Below, in pieces: positions 23,210 through 33,700 of a stretch of 64,000 bases of DNA. The notes beneath the pieces were generated by a model. That model was not told where the DNA came from. It did not search any database and saw nothing but the letters and a program-made list of their open reading frames with translations. Location: positions 2,294,001-2,358,000 of the forward strand of contig NC_061862.1 of assembly GCF_907164915.1 (NCBI RefSeq), read 5' to 3'. The first letter of the stretch is position 1; each line of letters opens with the position of its first letter. A program made the position numbers and the translations under genes. The stretch comes from Impatiens glandulifera (taxonomy: Eukaryota > Streptophyta > Magnoliopsida > Ericales > Balsaminaceae).

Positions 23210-24805
23210 TTATTTACCTGTTGGCCGGTTGGCTTTCCTTCTCTCAGGATGAAGCCATTTTTCCGAGTCAGTTAGACTTACATATTTTATTTCTTTTTCC
23301 AGTTTTGAGTCACGTTGTGCCTCATTGTCGATTGAAGAGCTCTTGACAAATCTTATAAAGGGAAGATTGTCTTTTGTGAGTTTCATCTCGTTGGAACGGT
23401 TCCGTTTGGCGGATCTGTTGTTTTTGTATCCAAGACCAAATTTGCATTTGGGATGTTTTTGATAATTAGACATCTGGTTCACCGCTTCACTGGATCTTTT
23501 CCATGCTGCTATTCGATACCTAGTTCGTGCATCTTCCTCTTCGGTCAACTCTTGAACTGACTCCTTGAGCTGTTCAATCTTAAAGGTTAGTTCAGGTGCT
23601 GCTTCGATTTCTAAGATTTCATCAGGTTGAATACTATCGGTTTTAAGATTGGACCGGGTTGGTGCCATATGGTCGGTTCTAAATTTGAGTCGGGTTGGTA
23701 CTAAGGTTAATAGATTTTTATACTCTACTACCATGTCATTTAGTGAATTAACTAAATCATATTTAGTAAATTCTTCACAAGAAAAATCAAATACCTGTTC
23801 TTCGTTTGCCATAAGACAAGAGAGTTCATCATCGTTGTCACTGTGAGCCCATAGACTTCCTCCATCATCGGCTATCAGTGCTTTCTGAATTTCCCTCCCT
23901 TCACCGGTTTGTGAGTAGTTGTTTCTTTGGTTCTGATCATCCGGCTTCCGGTTATCCCGACTTGGTTTTCTGCATTCCCAACTGAAATGTCCCAAACAGT
24001 TGCAATTATAACATCTAATATTAGATTTATCACCGTAGTTATAGTTGTTGTTTGTCGGTTGACTTTTCTTCATGAATCTGCCAAACTTCTGTGCAAGCAT
24101 TGCATCCTCAGTGAATTGTTCAGCGGATTTGATCGGTGCGGCAACTACCGGTTCTATAGATGTGATTAGTGCCTTAGTAGCGGTTGAGGTTGATGCTTCA
24201 TTTTCGATCTTGGATCTTATTTCACACTCATATGTCTTCAGATCTTCGAATACATCGTGTAACTTCATTTTGTTTAGGCAGTTTGATTCTCTCATCACCA
24301 TCGTCTTTATGTCCCATGCACTCGGAAGAGATCTTAAAGCTTTGATGATTGTTTCCTTGTTATCATACTTCTTTCCAAGAGATGATAGCTCATTTATCAC
24401 ATTTGTAAACCGGTTACTGTACTCCCTCATGGTTTCTCCTGGCTTCATCTTGATGTTTTCAAACATCTGGGTAGCCACCATTATCTTGTTTTCCTTGGTT
24501 CTTTCATTTCCCTCATGAAGTTGAATCACTGTTTCCCATACTTCTTTTGAGGTTTTGCAATCTCTGACCTTATAGAAGGTATTTCTGTCCAAACCTTTGA
24601 AGATATGGTTTTTGGCGTGATTATCCAGATTGTTTCTCCTCTTATCCTCAGCTGTCCAATCCTTTATATCTTTATCAATCTTTATCGGTCCTTCAGATAG
24701 GATGAACGACATCTCATCATCCATAGTGATTAGGTGCAAGTGCATGCATATCTTCCAGTTGGCAAAATCATCACCTTCTAGCATTGGAGGCTTCTCGAAA
24801 GTCAT
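23210..24805 (-). CDS. Copia gag (minus element)
   Basis: 531 codons are open from an ATG 53 bases inside the LTR edge. The N-terminus MTFEKPPMLEGDDFANWKI is a typical copia gag opening (L-x-G-x-N/D-F-x-x-W-K). The central part matches the retrotrans_gag/UBN2 type, with VWETVIQLHEG and MREYSNRFTNVINEL. A single zinc knuckle CYNCNCLGHFSWEC (CX2CX4HX4C) lies at about residue 275. The C-terminal third is acidic then basic. This is the only long uninterrupted ORF of the element. The gag C-terminus continues in broken frames toward 22990. Confidence 0.88.
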   Translation of the reverse strand: MTFEKPPMLEGDDFANWKICMHLHLITMDDEMSFILSEGPIKIDKDIKDWTAEDKRRNNLDNHAKNHIFKGLDRNTFYKVRDCKTSKEVWETVIQLHEGNERTKENKIMVATQMFENIKMKPGETMREYSNRFTNVINELSSLGKKYDNKETIIKALRSLPSAWDIKTMVMRESNCLNKMKLHDVFEDLKTYECEIRSKIENEASTSTATKALITSIEPVVAAPIKSAEQFTEDAMLAQKFGRFMKKSQPTNNNYNYGDKSNIRCYNCNCLGHFSWECRKPSRDNRKPDDQNQRNNYSQTGEGREIQKALIADDGGSLWAHSDNDDELSCLMANEEQVFDFSCEEFTKYDLVNSLNDMVVEYKNLLTLVPTRLKFRTDHMAPTRSNLKTDSIQPDEILEIEAAPELTFKIEQLKESVQELTEEEDARTRYRIAAWKRSSEAVNQMSNYQKHPKCKFGLGYKNNRSAKRNRSNEMKLTKDNLPFIRFVKSSSIDNEAQRDSKLEKEIKYVSLTDSEKWLHPERRKANRPTGK

Positions 24806-24843
24806 GCTTACTTGCTTCGGGTTGCTTGAGTATTGAAACTAAC

Positions 24844-24857
24844 TACTCTAATACCAA
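24844..24857 (-). other. Primer-binding site, initiator-Met tRNA
   Basis: Reading the minus strand directly after the LTR end CTAACA comes ATTGGTATTAGAGTAG. TGGTATTAGAGT differs by two transitions from the complement of the 3' end of plant initiator tRNA-Met plus CCA (TGGTATCAGAGC). That tRNA gene is itself present at 59815-59886. Confidence 0.85.
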
Positions 24858-24858
24858 T

Positions 24859-26090
24859 TGTTAGGATCTAGATCGCTGATGGGGGACCGGGGTCCGGCTA
24901 ACACTACAACACTCAACAGTTGACGTTTAATCCGGTTAGAGATTAACACCGGTTTCAATACTACATAGGATGTCACAAACCCTTGAACCGAGTTCAAGTG
25001 CGGAAGTGGTTTGTTTCAGGCTGAAGCAACACACACACAGGATGAATAGATGTAAAGTTTGGAGAAATTCGGTTTGAGGTTTAGTGAGTCGGTTAGAATG
25101 ATGTAAGTCGGTTATGATAGTGCGAGTCGGTTAGAAAGCGGAACCGACAGAAAGTAAAGAACAAGACACATGTTTTTATGGATGTTCGGAGATAAAACTT
25201 CTACGTCACCCCTTCTTCTAAAACCGCGAGAAGGATATTCACTAAGGAATACTCAACCACACTACACAATCGAGACTTATTTACTGCTCGATAAACACTC
25301 TTACAATTCTCACAGAAATTGTAATCATACTTCAAATGCACACTTAAACTTTGAATCTTGTAGAGAGATAAACACAACTTGTAACTTGTAACTTTTGGTT
25401 GTTGGCACTCTGAATTGTTGTGTCTGCCTTTACTCCTCTTCAGCTCCTTCTTTTATAGGTGAAATGTGCCAACGATCACATTTCTTCAACGGATACCTTC
25501 AGGGTAATTCTTGAATCTAATTGGTTGAGCAGAGGTTCAGTATTGCATTAATTGCAGTTTAAGATTCCAAGGCATAGAGCAGACCGACTTCATTTGTCTT
25601 TTACTTAATATGGCAACTGCCGGTTGGCCAGTTGCCTGCATCTGGAAAGCCGCACCTTTGACTTGTACTAAAATGGTAACTGTTTCTTCAGGCAATCTTC
25701 TGCAGCCTTCAGAGTATCATCAGACTTGTATGGATATGGCAATTGTCACATTCTGATCCTTTGATATCATCTTCCGCAGATACTCAAAGTGTTCGTTTGC
25801 ACCAATTTGTAGATTGTACTTTATTTGATATCTTTGACTTCTTTCTTTAAGTAGTCTCCTCGTCGGTTTTAGGTTGAATACTTCATTTCGGTTTAGGATT
25901 TCTACTGGTTGTTCATAGCTTTAGATTAACCGGATAACTTCCGGTTTTGGATACATACTTTGCTTCTTCTTCTAACCGATTTGATTACTTGTCCGGTTAA
26001 ATTCTTGACCGTTCAAAGTTCTTGACCGTTCTGGTATAGGAAATTTGTTTTTGTTAAGTTCTTATTTTAACCGATCTAATTTATTTATCA
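24859..26090 (-). repeat. 5' LTR of the minus-strand copia element
   Basis: 1232 bp, TGTTAGGATC ... TTATTTATCA, followed by GAAAC (26091-26095). It is collinear with the LTR at 2285-3516 without net length difference. Most differences I see are C/T or G/A, as expected for methylated heterochromatic DNA. Confidence 0.95.
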
Positions 26091-26095
26091 GAAAC

Positions 26096-26306
26096 TTACC
26101 ATGAAAGTGTCGCCGATGTTGATTACAAAAGCGTCGGGGTGGAATGGTTTGCCACTTATTGTATGGAAACTTGATCTTGATGGAGGAATGTCAAAGAGGT
26201 TGGATCAGAATGAGGACCAGTTCCAAGAGTGAAACCTGGATCCTTGCAAGGTTGATAGTAATTCCATCTCATAGACCTTCGATCCTCCAAGAATCTCCTA
26301 TAGTAA
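26096..26306 (-). pseudogene. GA20ox: GA20-oxidase-like copy B, exon 2
   Basis: The minus strand encodes the dioxygenase catalytic core piece MRWNYYQPCKDPGFTLGTGP followed by HSDPTSLTFLHQDQ, with the His-X-Asp of the Fe(II) site, then after a frame change FHPDAFVINIGDTFM and the donor ATG|GTAAGT. In known three-exon GA20ox genes intron 2 follows GDTFM, so the 24-kb retroelement sits only a few bases inside intron 2. The 5' part of the exon is missing upstream of RRFLEDR. A stop (TAA) lies after HQDQVSIQ. Confidence 0.85.
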
Positions 26307-26349
26307 ATCTATTTTTAGAAATTAAAGGAGAACTAGCATGACACCCCAC

Positions 26350-26462
26350 AATCATGGCCCCTGCTTAAACTTAAAGCGTTTTTAGATGTAATCGAACTTG
26401 TAACATTTTATCTTTTAAGCCGACTCTTACCATTGAGCTACCTTAGTAGGATATGTAAGATC
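26350..26462 (-). repeat. tRNA-derived SINE-like repeat, copy B
   Basis: The minus strand reads GGTAGCTCAATGGTAAGAGT, an A-box/D-arm-like start (TAGCTCAATGG), then about 35 bases later AGTTCGATTACATC, a B-box-like motif. A second copy lies at 59345-59462 in the paralogous intron 1. The repeat therefore predates the segmental duplication. Confidence 0.55.
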
Positions 26463-26584
26463 TACTTTTATTCTCAATAGTTCGCCAATCAACATTTCCA
26501 CTTCATTGCTTCACAGTACTTCTGGAATACCCATCTAACATCCATCCTAACATCAGACCATATATATGTTACATGATTCATTAT

Positions 26585-26650
26585 ATAGATAATTTAATTT
26601 AAGTGGTAAAAGGTTACGGATTCAATTCCCATCAAAATTGTTTTAAATGG
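26585..26650 (+). repeat. tRNA-like fragment in intron 1, copy B
   Basis: Plus strand AATTTAAGTGGTAAAAGG followed 10-15 bases on by GGATTCAATTCCCATC resembles the A box and B box of a tRNA-derived SINE. Paralogues: 59598-59660, where the B box is the better GGATTCGATTCCC, and a truncated one at 53570-53600. Confidence 0.4.
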
Positions 26651-26800
26651 AAGCGGATGGTCATGGTTATAGGTGTCATAATTAATAACTAATAACTAAG
26701 ATAATTTAAGACTATTGTGGGTGATGACATAACGAAATAGATAATTTCACATATTATGCTTATTGTGTTTTGACACAAACAAATATAAGATTCAACAAGA

Positions 26801-26872
26801 ATTAGAGTGGCGTAGCGGAAGTGTGGTGGGCCCATAACCTACAGATCCAAGGATCGAAACCTAGCTCTGATA
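26801..26872 (+). pseudogene. Initiator tRNA-Met pseudogene
   Basis: A 72-base relative of the intact gene at 59815-59886, with the CAT anticodon loop (GGGCCCATAACC) kept. Changes include C to T at position 3, C to T in the anticodon stem (CCCAC to CCTAC), and substitutions on both sides of the T stem that create at least one A-A mismatch. Nearly all changes are C-to-T or G-to-A. It lies at the same relative place in the duplicated intron 1. Confidence 0.85.
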
Positions 26873-26929
26873 TTTTATTCGAAGTTTTTATTTATTTTTA
26901 TTGTAAACAACCAAAACAAAAGCCTTAAC

Positions 26930-27235
26930 TTACCCTATGTTTGAAGTAGTCCACAAGCACTTGGGTATTGTCATTTTAATGGAATTAAAATGAGAATGTT
27001 TCTTTCCAAGAAAGCATAGAAGCATATCGGTTAGAATGAAGGAAGCATATCGGTTAGAATGGACATAAGTATATTCCCAACTGGTACTCGGGATCCTTTG
27101 AACATTGAGCTTCTCATTTATCGGACAATTAAAGAAGTCAACAGATAATTTGTGGGCAGATTTAATTAGACTAGCATCAATTCCATGGTTGATCACTTGG
27201 AAGAGGCCATGGCAAAAAGAAATAAAAGATAGATA
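26930..27235 (-). pseudogene. GA20ox: GA20-oxidase-like copy B, exon 1 (3' half)
   Basis: The minus strand reads NHGIDASLIKSAHKLSVDFF, then NEKLNVQRIPSTSWEYT with further ETFSF and QVLVDYFK in a second frame, matching the DIOX_N end of GA20-oxidases. Stops occur in the ETFSF*FH*ND stretch. The exon is interrupted at about 27236 by a copia remnant and continues at 29256. Confidence 0.8.
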
Positions 27236-29252
27236 GAATTATTTTAGCCGTAAATAACTTTTGGTTGTTTTCCTTGATGAATACGTGGGGTTACAATACA
27301 TGATTAAATACATAATATAATGATCAATAAATATACATACATTAATCAATGCGACCTTTGATATACCCAAATAAAATAACTATAGATAAATTAACTCTTG
27401 TGGGTAATTTCTGTTGTTGATACCGATGACGAGTTTTGTTGTTTAACATCCTCCCGCAAGAGAAACGGGGTGGCACAGACTGTGAGCTTGTCACGAAAAA
27501 GTGAAAAGCATTTAGATGAAAGACCTTTAGTAAGGATATCTACAATCTGATCACGAGTTGAGATGTATTGAATGATAAGTGTCTTACGAGCAACACGTTC
27601 ACGAACAAAATGAATATCAATCTCAATGTGTTTTGTACGAGCATGAAAGACAGAGTTTGCAGAGAGAAATGCAGCACCAATATTGTCACACCATAGAATA
27701 GGAGAACGATTCAGAGTGACGTGAAGTTCTCCTAGAAGAGATTGGAGCCAACAAAGTTCAGCAGTAGCATGAGCCAAGGCACGATATTCAGACTCTGTAC
27801 TAGAACGAGCAACAACCTGTTGCTTTTTGGAATTCCAGGAAATGAGATTGTCTCCAATAAATACACAATAGCCAGTGGTGGATCGACGATCATCAGGACA
27901 TCCGGCCTAATCAGCTTCAGAATATGCTGTAAGAGAAAGTTGTGACGATGACCGAATTTGTAATCCATGATACGGTGTATGCCGAAGATAACGTAATATT
28001 CGTTTTACAGCTGCCCAATGAGTAGTGGTGGGAGAACTCAGGACATGTGAGAGTAAGATATTGAAGAGCGCCAACAATGCTTCGATAGAGAAGTGGGTCA
28101 CTCAAGGGTTCACCATCATGTTTGGAAAGAGAAGACCTAGTGGCACTAGGAGTGTGAAGTGGCTTTGCATCCACCATATTAGCTCTCTTAAGGATTGTGG
28201 AAATATAATTAACTTGACTAAGAAACAAACCGGTAGGAGTTCGAGTAGCTTCAACTCCAAGAAAATAATGAATATCACTCATGTATTTAATAGGAAATAG
28301 TTTACACAATTTAGATATCGTAGACATAAGATGGGGTGAAGAGTTTCTCGTAAATATAATATCATCCATATAAACTAGTAGATAAGCCAAAATATTGCCT
28401 TTGTGATAAATAAAAAGCGATGTATCGGATTTGGATTCAATAAAGCCAATGTATAATAAAGCCCTACATAACGTGGAGTGCCAAGTACGCGGGGCTTGCT
28501 TTAGTCCATAAATGACCTTTTGTAGACGACATACATGATGTGGAAAATCAGGATGTATAAATCCGGGCGGTTGAGCCATATAAACTTCTTCAAGTAATGT
28601 GCCATGAAGAAAAGCATTACTCACATAGAATGGTTCGGATAGTAGTTGGTTTGACAACCGGACTAAAGGTTTCCTCATAATCAATTCCAGATTGTTGATG
28701 AAAACCTTTTGCAACAAGTCGTGCTTTGTGTCGTTCAATTGACCCATCAATTTTACGTTTAAGTTTAAAAACCCATTTGTATCCAATCACATTGCGAGCC
28801 TGAGTTCGCGGAACAAGAGTCCATGTGTTGTTCTGTAGTAGAGAATTATACTCAGATGTCATGGCAGCCCTCCAAGCAGGGTCTTTATTGACCGATGAAA
28901 CACATATAGGTTCAACACTAGAGGCAAAGTTGATATTTAAGGAATGAATCCGGTTTTTGGCTCGAGTGACCTTGGGATGAATGGAGCATGTAGGGGCACG
29001 AACAAGTGAAGTACGAGGAAGAGGATTTCTAGGAATAGGTGTGGATTCAACCAATGTGGGAGTAGATGAGTTAGAAAAAGATTGAGGTGGGGTTACAATA
29101 CATGATTAAATATATAATATAATGATCAATAAATATACATACATTAATCAATGCGACCTTTGATATACCCAAGTAAAGTAACTACAGATAAATTAACTCT
29201 TGTGGTTAATTTCTGTTGTTGATACCGATGATGAATTTTGTTGTTTAACAAT
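27236..29252 (-). mobile_element. Degenerate copia remnant in GA20ox exon 1
   Basis: A ~160-bp repeat (GGGGTTACAATACATGATTA ... GTTGTTTAACA) occurs at 27285-27455 and 29091-29252 in the same direction; these are the two LTR remnants. Minus-strand LTRs begin TGTTAAACAACAAAA. The 5' one (right) is truncated straight into pol at 29091. The exon sequence flanking the insertion (CCATGGC / ATGACTAAG) matches CCATGGCTAAG in copy A, suggesting an ATGGC/ATGAC target duplication. Gag, protease and integrase are missing. Confidence 0.75.
27391..29090 (-). pseudogene. Copia RT-RNase H fragment
   Basis: Minus strand frames: 29054-28617 ([49 protein letters not shown]), 28620-27917 ([41 protein letters not shown]) and 27968-27391 ([40 protein letters not shown]). 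This is a different copia lineage from the large elements: it has the YMDD variant and no extra ORFs. It has several frameshifts. Confidence 0.85.
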
Positions 29253-29255
29253 GAC

Positions 29256-29480
29256 TAAGATTTACAAGCCTCTTTGATAAGCCTAACACATTCCTTGGTT
29301 GCTTCTTCATTACCTTTGTAATAACCCTCTAGGTCAACCATAGGCTGCTTTAGCTCCTCTTGGGAGATAACTAAATTCCTTCTTGTGATCGGCCAAACGA
29401 ATTTTGAAGGCAAGGAATTAGAATATAGTGGAAAAACTTACTTTCTAATACTTTTTCTTCTTTTTTAGTGAGTTCCATTA
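29256..29480 (-). pseudogene. GA20ox: GA20-oxidase-like copy B, exon 1 (5' half)
   Basis: The minus strand matches the exon 1 start of copy A (60519-60330): KFVWPITRR, ISQEELKQ, a DL.GY.KG.EE stretch and ECVRLIKEAC. A TATA-like TATATAAAT reads on the minus strand at 29561-29569, as in the other two copies. Confidence 0.8.
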
Positions 29481-29813
29481 GAGAAGGGGTGAAGGGAAGT
29501 AATGAGTTTTTTTTTCCTTTATGGGGGAAGAGACAGAATTCTCACGAATCAGAAGAATTTATTTATATACATCTTCATTGCATTACATGAAACTGTATCT
29601 AAAATTGAGCATATTTGTGGCCCTACCAATAAAACATTGCATGGGATAATAAAATATTCATATTTGTTCTCAAATAGAAATGGAAAGGTCATTTAAACAT
29701 ATATTTATATATTGGCTCAAATATCAATCTACAAAAGAATAAAATGTGTATATTCATGGACAATGGTAGAGGATCCCATGAATGACACTTCACCTGAAAA
29801 GAAGAAGAAAATA
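29481..29813. other. 5' flank of GA20ox copy B
   Basis: This is the paralogue of 60520-60955. Minus-strand TATA-like sequence lies at 29561-29569, about 100 bases from the coding start. There is no other gene. Homology to the 60-kb copy fades at about 29820 (AAGAAGAAAATATG...). Confidence 0.6.
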
Positions 29814-30798
29814 TGTTAGATGGAGTTTTAACATTCCAAATAATATCCCAAAGGGAAAGAATATCAGGTAATTGTAGAAATCAACTTTAGACTACCTCAG
29901 TCTTTTTATTTCTATTTTGGTGCAAGTTTGAGGAAGTCCTTTTAATAGCAGTGTCTTCCAACAAAATTCAGACTATCAAGAACACTAGAAGACAAATTAT
30001 CCTTGTTGTATGCTCCTAGAAAATAATAATCCAATTAATGTCATCTTAACTTTTTATAATCAAAATACATGCAAGATCAAAGAATATATCATATGCTGTA
30101 TTATTCTAGGCTTCAACCAATCAAAGAGAAGAATAGTGGTTTCTTGAAGCAGACATAGCCATTGAAGTCACAAATATATCCATTGATATATTTGCCTACT
30201 TAAGAAGACATAAGTCATATGCTTAAACACCGGACTTTTACCTTTGAACAAGCATTATTTCGACATCTTGAATCTTTGCTATCAAATCGCTCAAGATTTC
30301 GAAACTTACCAGTTCTCAAAGAGTGTGTTAGAAACTCAAGTGTGTTACAATATTACCTATTCTGTGTGAGTGGTGATTATTGTAAGTTGACAGAATTTGT
30401 TCTTGTTCAATAAAGTGAATTTATTGAAAGTTCGAAAACAAACAATGACTAAGCCTTGATTGTTCGACTAAGTCTGTGTACGTGTTATAAACAGATCAAA
30501 TATTCTAGTGAATATCCATCTCAAAAGTTTGAGAAAATGGGTGACATAGGAGTTTATCCCCGAACATCCATAAATCTTGTGTTGTGTCTTATTTCATTTA
30601 CTATCTTCTAAACCGATTATTCGTTGCTTCAAGTTGAAAACAAACACTTCCGCACTTGAACTCAGTTAAAGAGTTTGTGACAATTTGCGAAGAATAGAGA
30701 TCGATATTAACCTCTAACATGGTTATTATCAACTAGCGTGTGTGTAAGCGTTCACCTTTGTGAGACCCTAGTCTCCTTTAGCGATCTCGATCCTAACA
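29814..30798 (+). repeat. Divergent LTR of the same copia family, satellite junction
   Basis: The right part (about 30240-30798) carries the family U5 signature: GTGAATATCC..., GGGTGACATAGGAGTTTATC, CCGAACATCCATAAA, CTTCCGCACTTGAACTCAG and the terminal CGATCCTAACA. It then meets satellite at 30799. The start is uncertain; a TGTTAGATGGAG at 29814 is plausible but overlaps paralogous flank. No matching target duplication is seen, so a rearrangement at one side is likely. Confidence 0.65.
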
Positions 30799-33700
30799 AT
30801 TTGTAAGACTAATAAACCAATTAAGTACGAGAATATGCAGAAATGAAGTATTCTCATACACCGAGTTTTTTTAATGTCCAACCGAATATAATTACACGTT
30901 CCAAATCACAAGTCATTCAAATCTAAAATCATCAAATCACAATCACTATAAAACTAACATAGTAAGTGATCATTCTCAATATTTCAGAATTTTTATATTT
31001 CAATCAATGTCGCAACAATATAGTCTATCATATATTTGTAAGACTAAACCAACTAAGTAGTAGATTATGCAGAAATGAAGTATTCTTATACACCGAGTTT
31101 TATTAATTAAAACCGAACATAATTATATATCCCAATTCAAATCACAATAACTATAAAACCAACATTGATTAATTATCGTTCTCAATCTTTCAGATTTTTT
31201 TGTTTCTATCGAGGCGGCAAAAATATAGTCTTATCAAATTATTTGTATGACTAAATCAACTAAGTGGAGAATATACATAAATGAAGTATTCTATTACAAA
31301 GTGTTTTTATAATCCAAACATAATATAACTTTACGTCACAAGTCACAAAATCACAATCACTATACACCAAGATTAGAAAATGTTCGTTTTAAATCTTTTA
31401 GAATTTTTGTGTTTCTATCTATGCGACAACAATATAGCCCTATCATATTATTTATAAGACTAAACCAACTAATTAGGTAATATGCAAAAATGAAATATTC
31501 TCATATACAAAATTTTTATAATTTCAAATTGAATATAATAATACGTCATAAATCATATGTATGAGAATATGCATAAATGAAGTATTCTCATACACAGAGT
31601 TTTTATAACTTCAAATCAAATTTAATTATACGTCCTAAATCACAAGTCACAAAATCAAATCACTATAAAACCAAAATTGGTAAATGATCGCCCTCAATCT
31701 TTTAGAATTTTCGTGTTTCTATCCAAGCGGCAACAATATATTCTAATCATATTTTTGTAAGACTTAGTCAACTAATATTCTCATACATAGAGTTTTTTAA
31801 TTTCAATCCGGATATAATTTTACGTCAACAACTCACAATCACCATAAACAAACAATAGAAAGTGGTTGTTCTCAATCTTTTAGAATTTTTGTATCTATCC
31901 ACGCGATAACAATATAGTCTTATTATATTATTTGTAAACGTAAATCAACTAAATCGGAGAATATGTATAAATGAAGTATTCTAATATACGGAGATTTATT
32001 ATTTTAAACTGAATATAATTATATGTCTCAAATCACTAGGCATTCAAATCACAAGTCACCAAATTACAATCACTTTAAAACCAACATTGGTAAATGACTG
32101 TTTTGAATCTTTTAGAATTTTTTTGTTTCTATCTACGCGACAACAATATAGTCTTATCATATTATTTATAAGACAAAATCAATTAAGTAATAGAATATGC
32201 AGAAATTAAGTATTCTCATACACATAGTTTTTTAATCCTAACCAAATATAATTTTACGTCACAAATCACAAATAATTCAAATCACAAGTCACCAAATCAC
32301 AATCACTATAAAGCAACATTAATAAGTGATTATTATGAATCTTTTAAAAATTTTGTGTTTCTATCCACACGGCAACAATATAATCTTATCATGTTATTTG
32401 TAAGACTAAACCAACTAAATAAGGGAATATACAGAAATGAAGTATTCTCATACACATAGTTTTTATAATTTCTAACCGAATATAATTATATATCTCAAAT
32501 CACAAGCCATTAAAATCACAAGTTATCAAATCACAATCACTATAAAACCAACATTAGTAAGTGATCTTTCTAAATCTTTTAGAATATTTGTGTTTCTTTC
32601 CACACAGCAATAATATAGTCTTATCATACTATTTGTAAGATAAACAACATAAGTAGAAAATATGCCGAAATGAAGTTTCTCATATACAATTTTTATAATT
32701 TAAAATTGAATATAATTATGCGTCCCAAATTATAAGTCATTCAAATCAAAGCCACCAAATCACAATCACTATAAACCAACATTAGTAATGATTGTTTTCA
32801 ATCTTGTAGAATTTTTGTGATTCTATCAACGCGGAAATAATATAGTCTTATCATATTATTTAAAAGATTAAATCAACTAAGTAAGAGAATATGCAGAAAT
32901 AAATTATTCTCATACACAAAGTTTTTATAATTTCAAACCGAATATAATTATACGTCTCAAATAAAAAATCATTCAAATCACAAGTCACAATCACTATAAA
33001 CTATCATTTGTAAATAATCTTTCTCAATCTTTTAGAATTTTTATATTTCTATAAACACCACAACAATATAGTCTTATCATATAATTTGTAAGATTAAAAA
33101 ACTATGTAGGAGAATATGCAGAAATGAAGTATTCTGATACACATATTTTTATAATGTCAAACCGAATATAATTATACGTCCTAAATCACAAGTCATTCAA
33201 ATCTAAATTCACCAAATCACAATCACCATAAATTAACATAATTAAGTGATTGTTCTCAATCTTTTAGAATTTTTGTATTTCTATCAACACGACAATAATA
33301 TAGTTTTATCATATTATTTGTAAGACTAGACCAACTAAGTATGAGAATATGTAGAAAATAAGTATTTTCATACACAAAGTTTAAATTTTCAAACCGGATA
33401 TAATTTTACGTCCAGATCACAAGTCAGCAAATCACAATCACTATAAGACCAACATTGGTAATTGATCGTTCTCAATCTTTTAGAATTATTGTGTTTCTAT
33501 CCATGTGGTAACAATATAGTCTTATCATATAATTTGTAAGACTAAACCAACTAAGTAGAGAATATGTAGAAATGAAGTATTTTCATACACAACGTTTTTA
33601 TCATTCAAACAGAAAATAATTTTATGTCATAAATCACAAGTCATTCAAATCACAAGTCACCAAATCACAATCACTATAAATCAACAATAGGAAGTGATCT

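Larger units (their letters stand above)
2285..26090 (-). mobile_element. Large Ty1-copia LTR retrotransposon with extra ORFs (minus)
   Basis: A ~23.8-kb composite bounded by two LTRs of equal length (1232 bp) and GAAAC duplications. Read on the minus strand it holds 5' LTR (26090-24859), PBS, gag (24805-23210), protease and the start of integrase (22989-22557), a gap filled by a nested element (22556 to about 11655), integrase C-terminus, reverse transcriptase and RNase H (about 11654-9525), extra ORF1 (8969-8228), extra ORF2 with coiled-coil tail (7841-3833, split by a solo LTR), PPT and 3' LTR (3516-2285). Pol order IN-RT-RH is that of Ty1-copia, and ORFs after RNase H are typical of the SIRE/Maximus-like lineage; placing it there is inference. 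In the first ~200 LTR bases I count about 13 differences, so the insertion is not recent. Stops and frameshifts make it non-autonomous. Confidence 0.93.
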
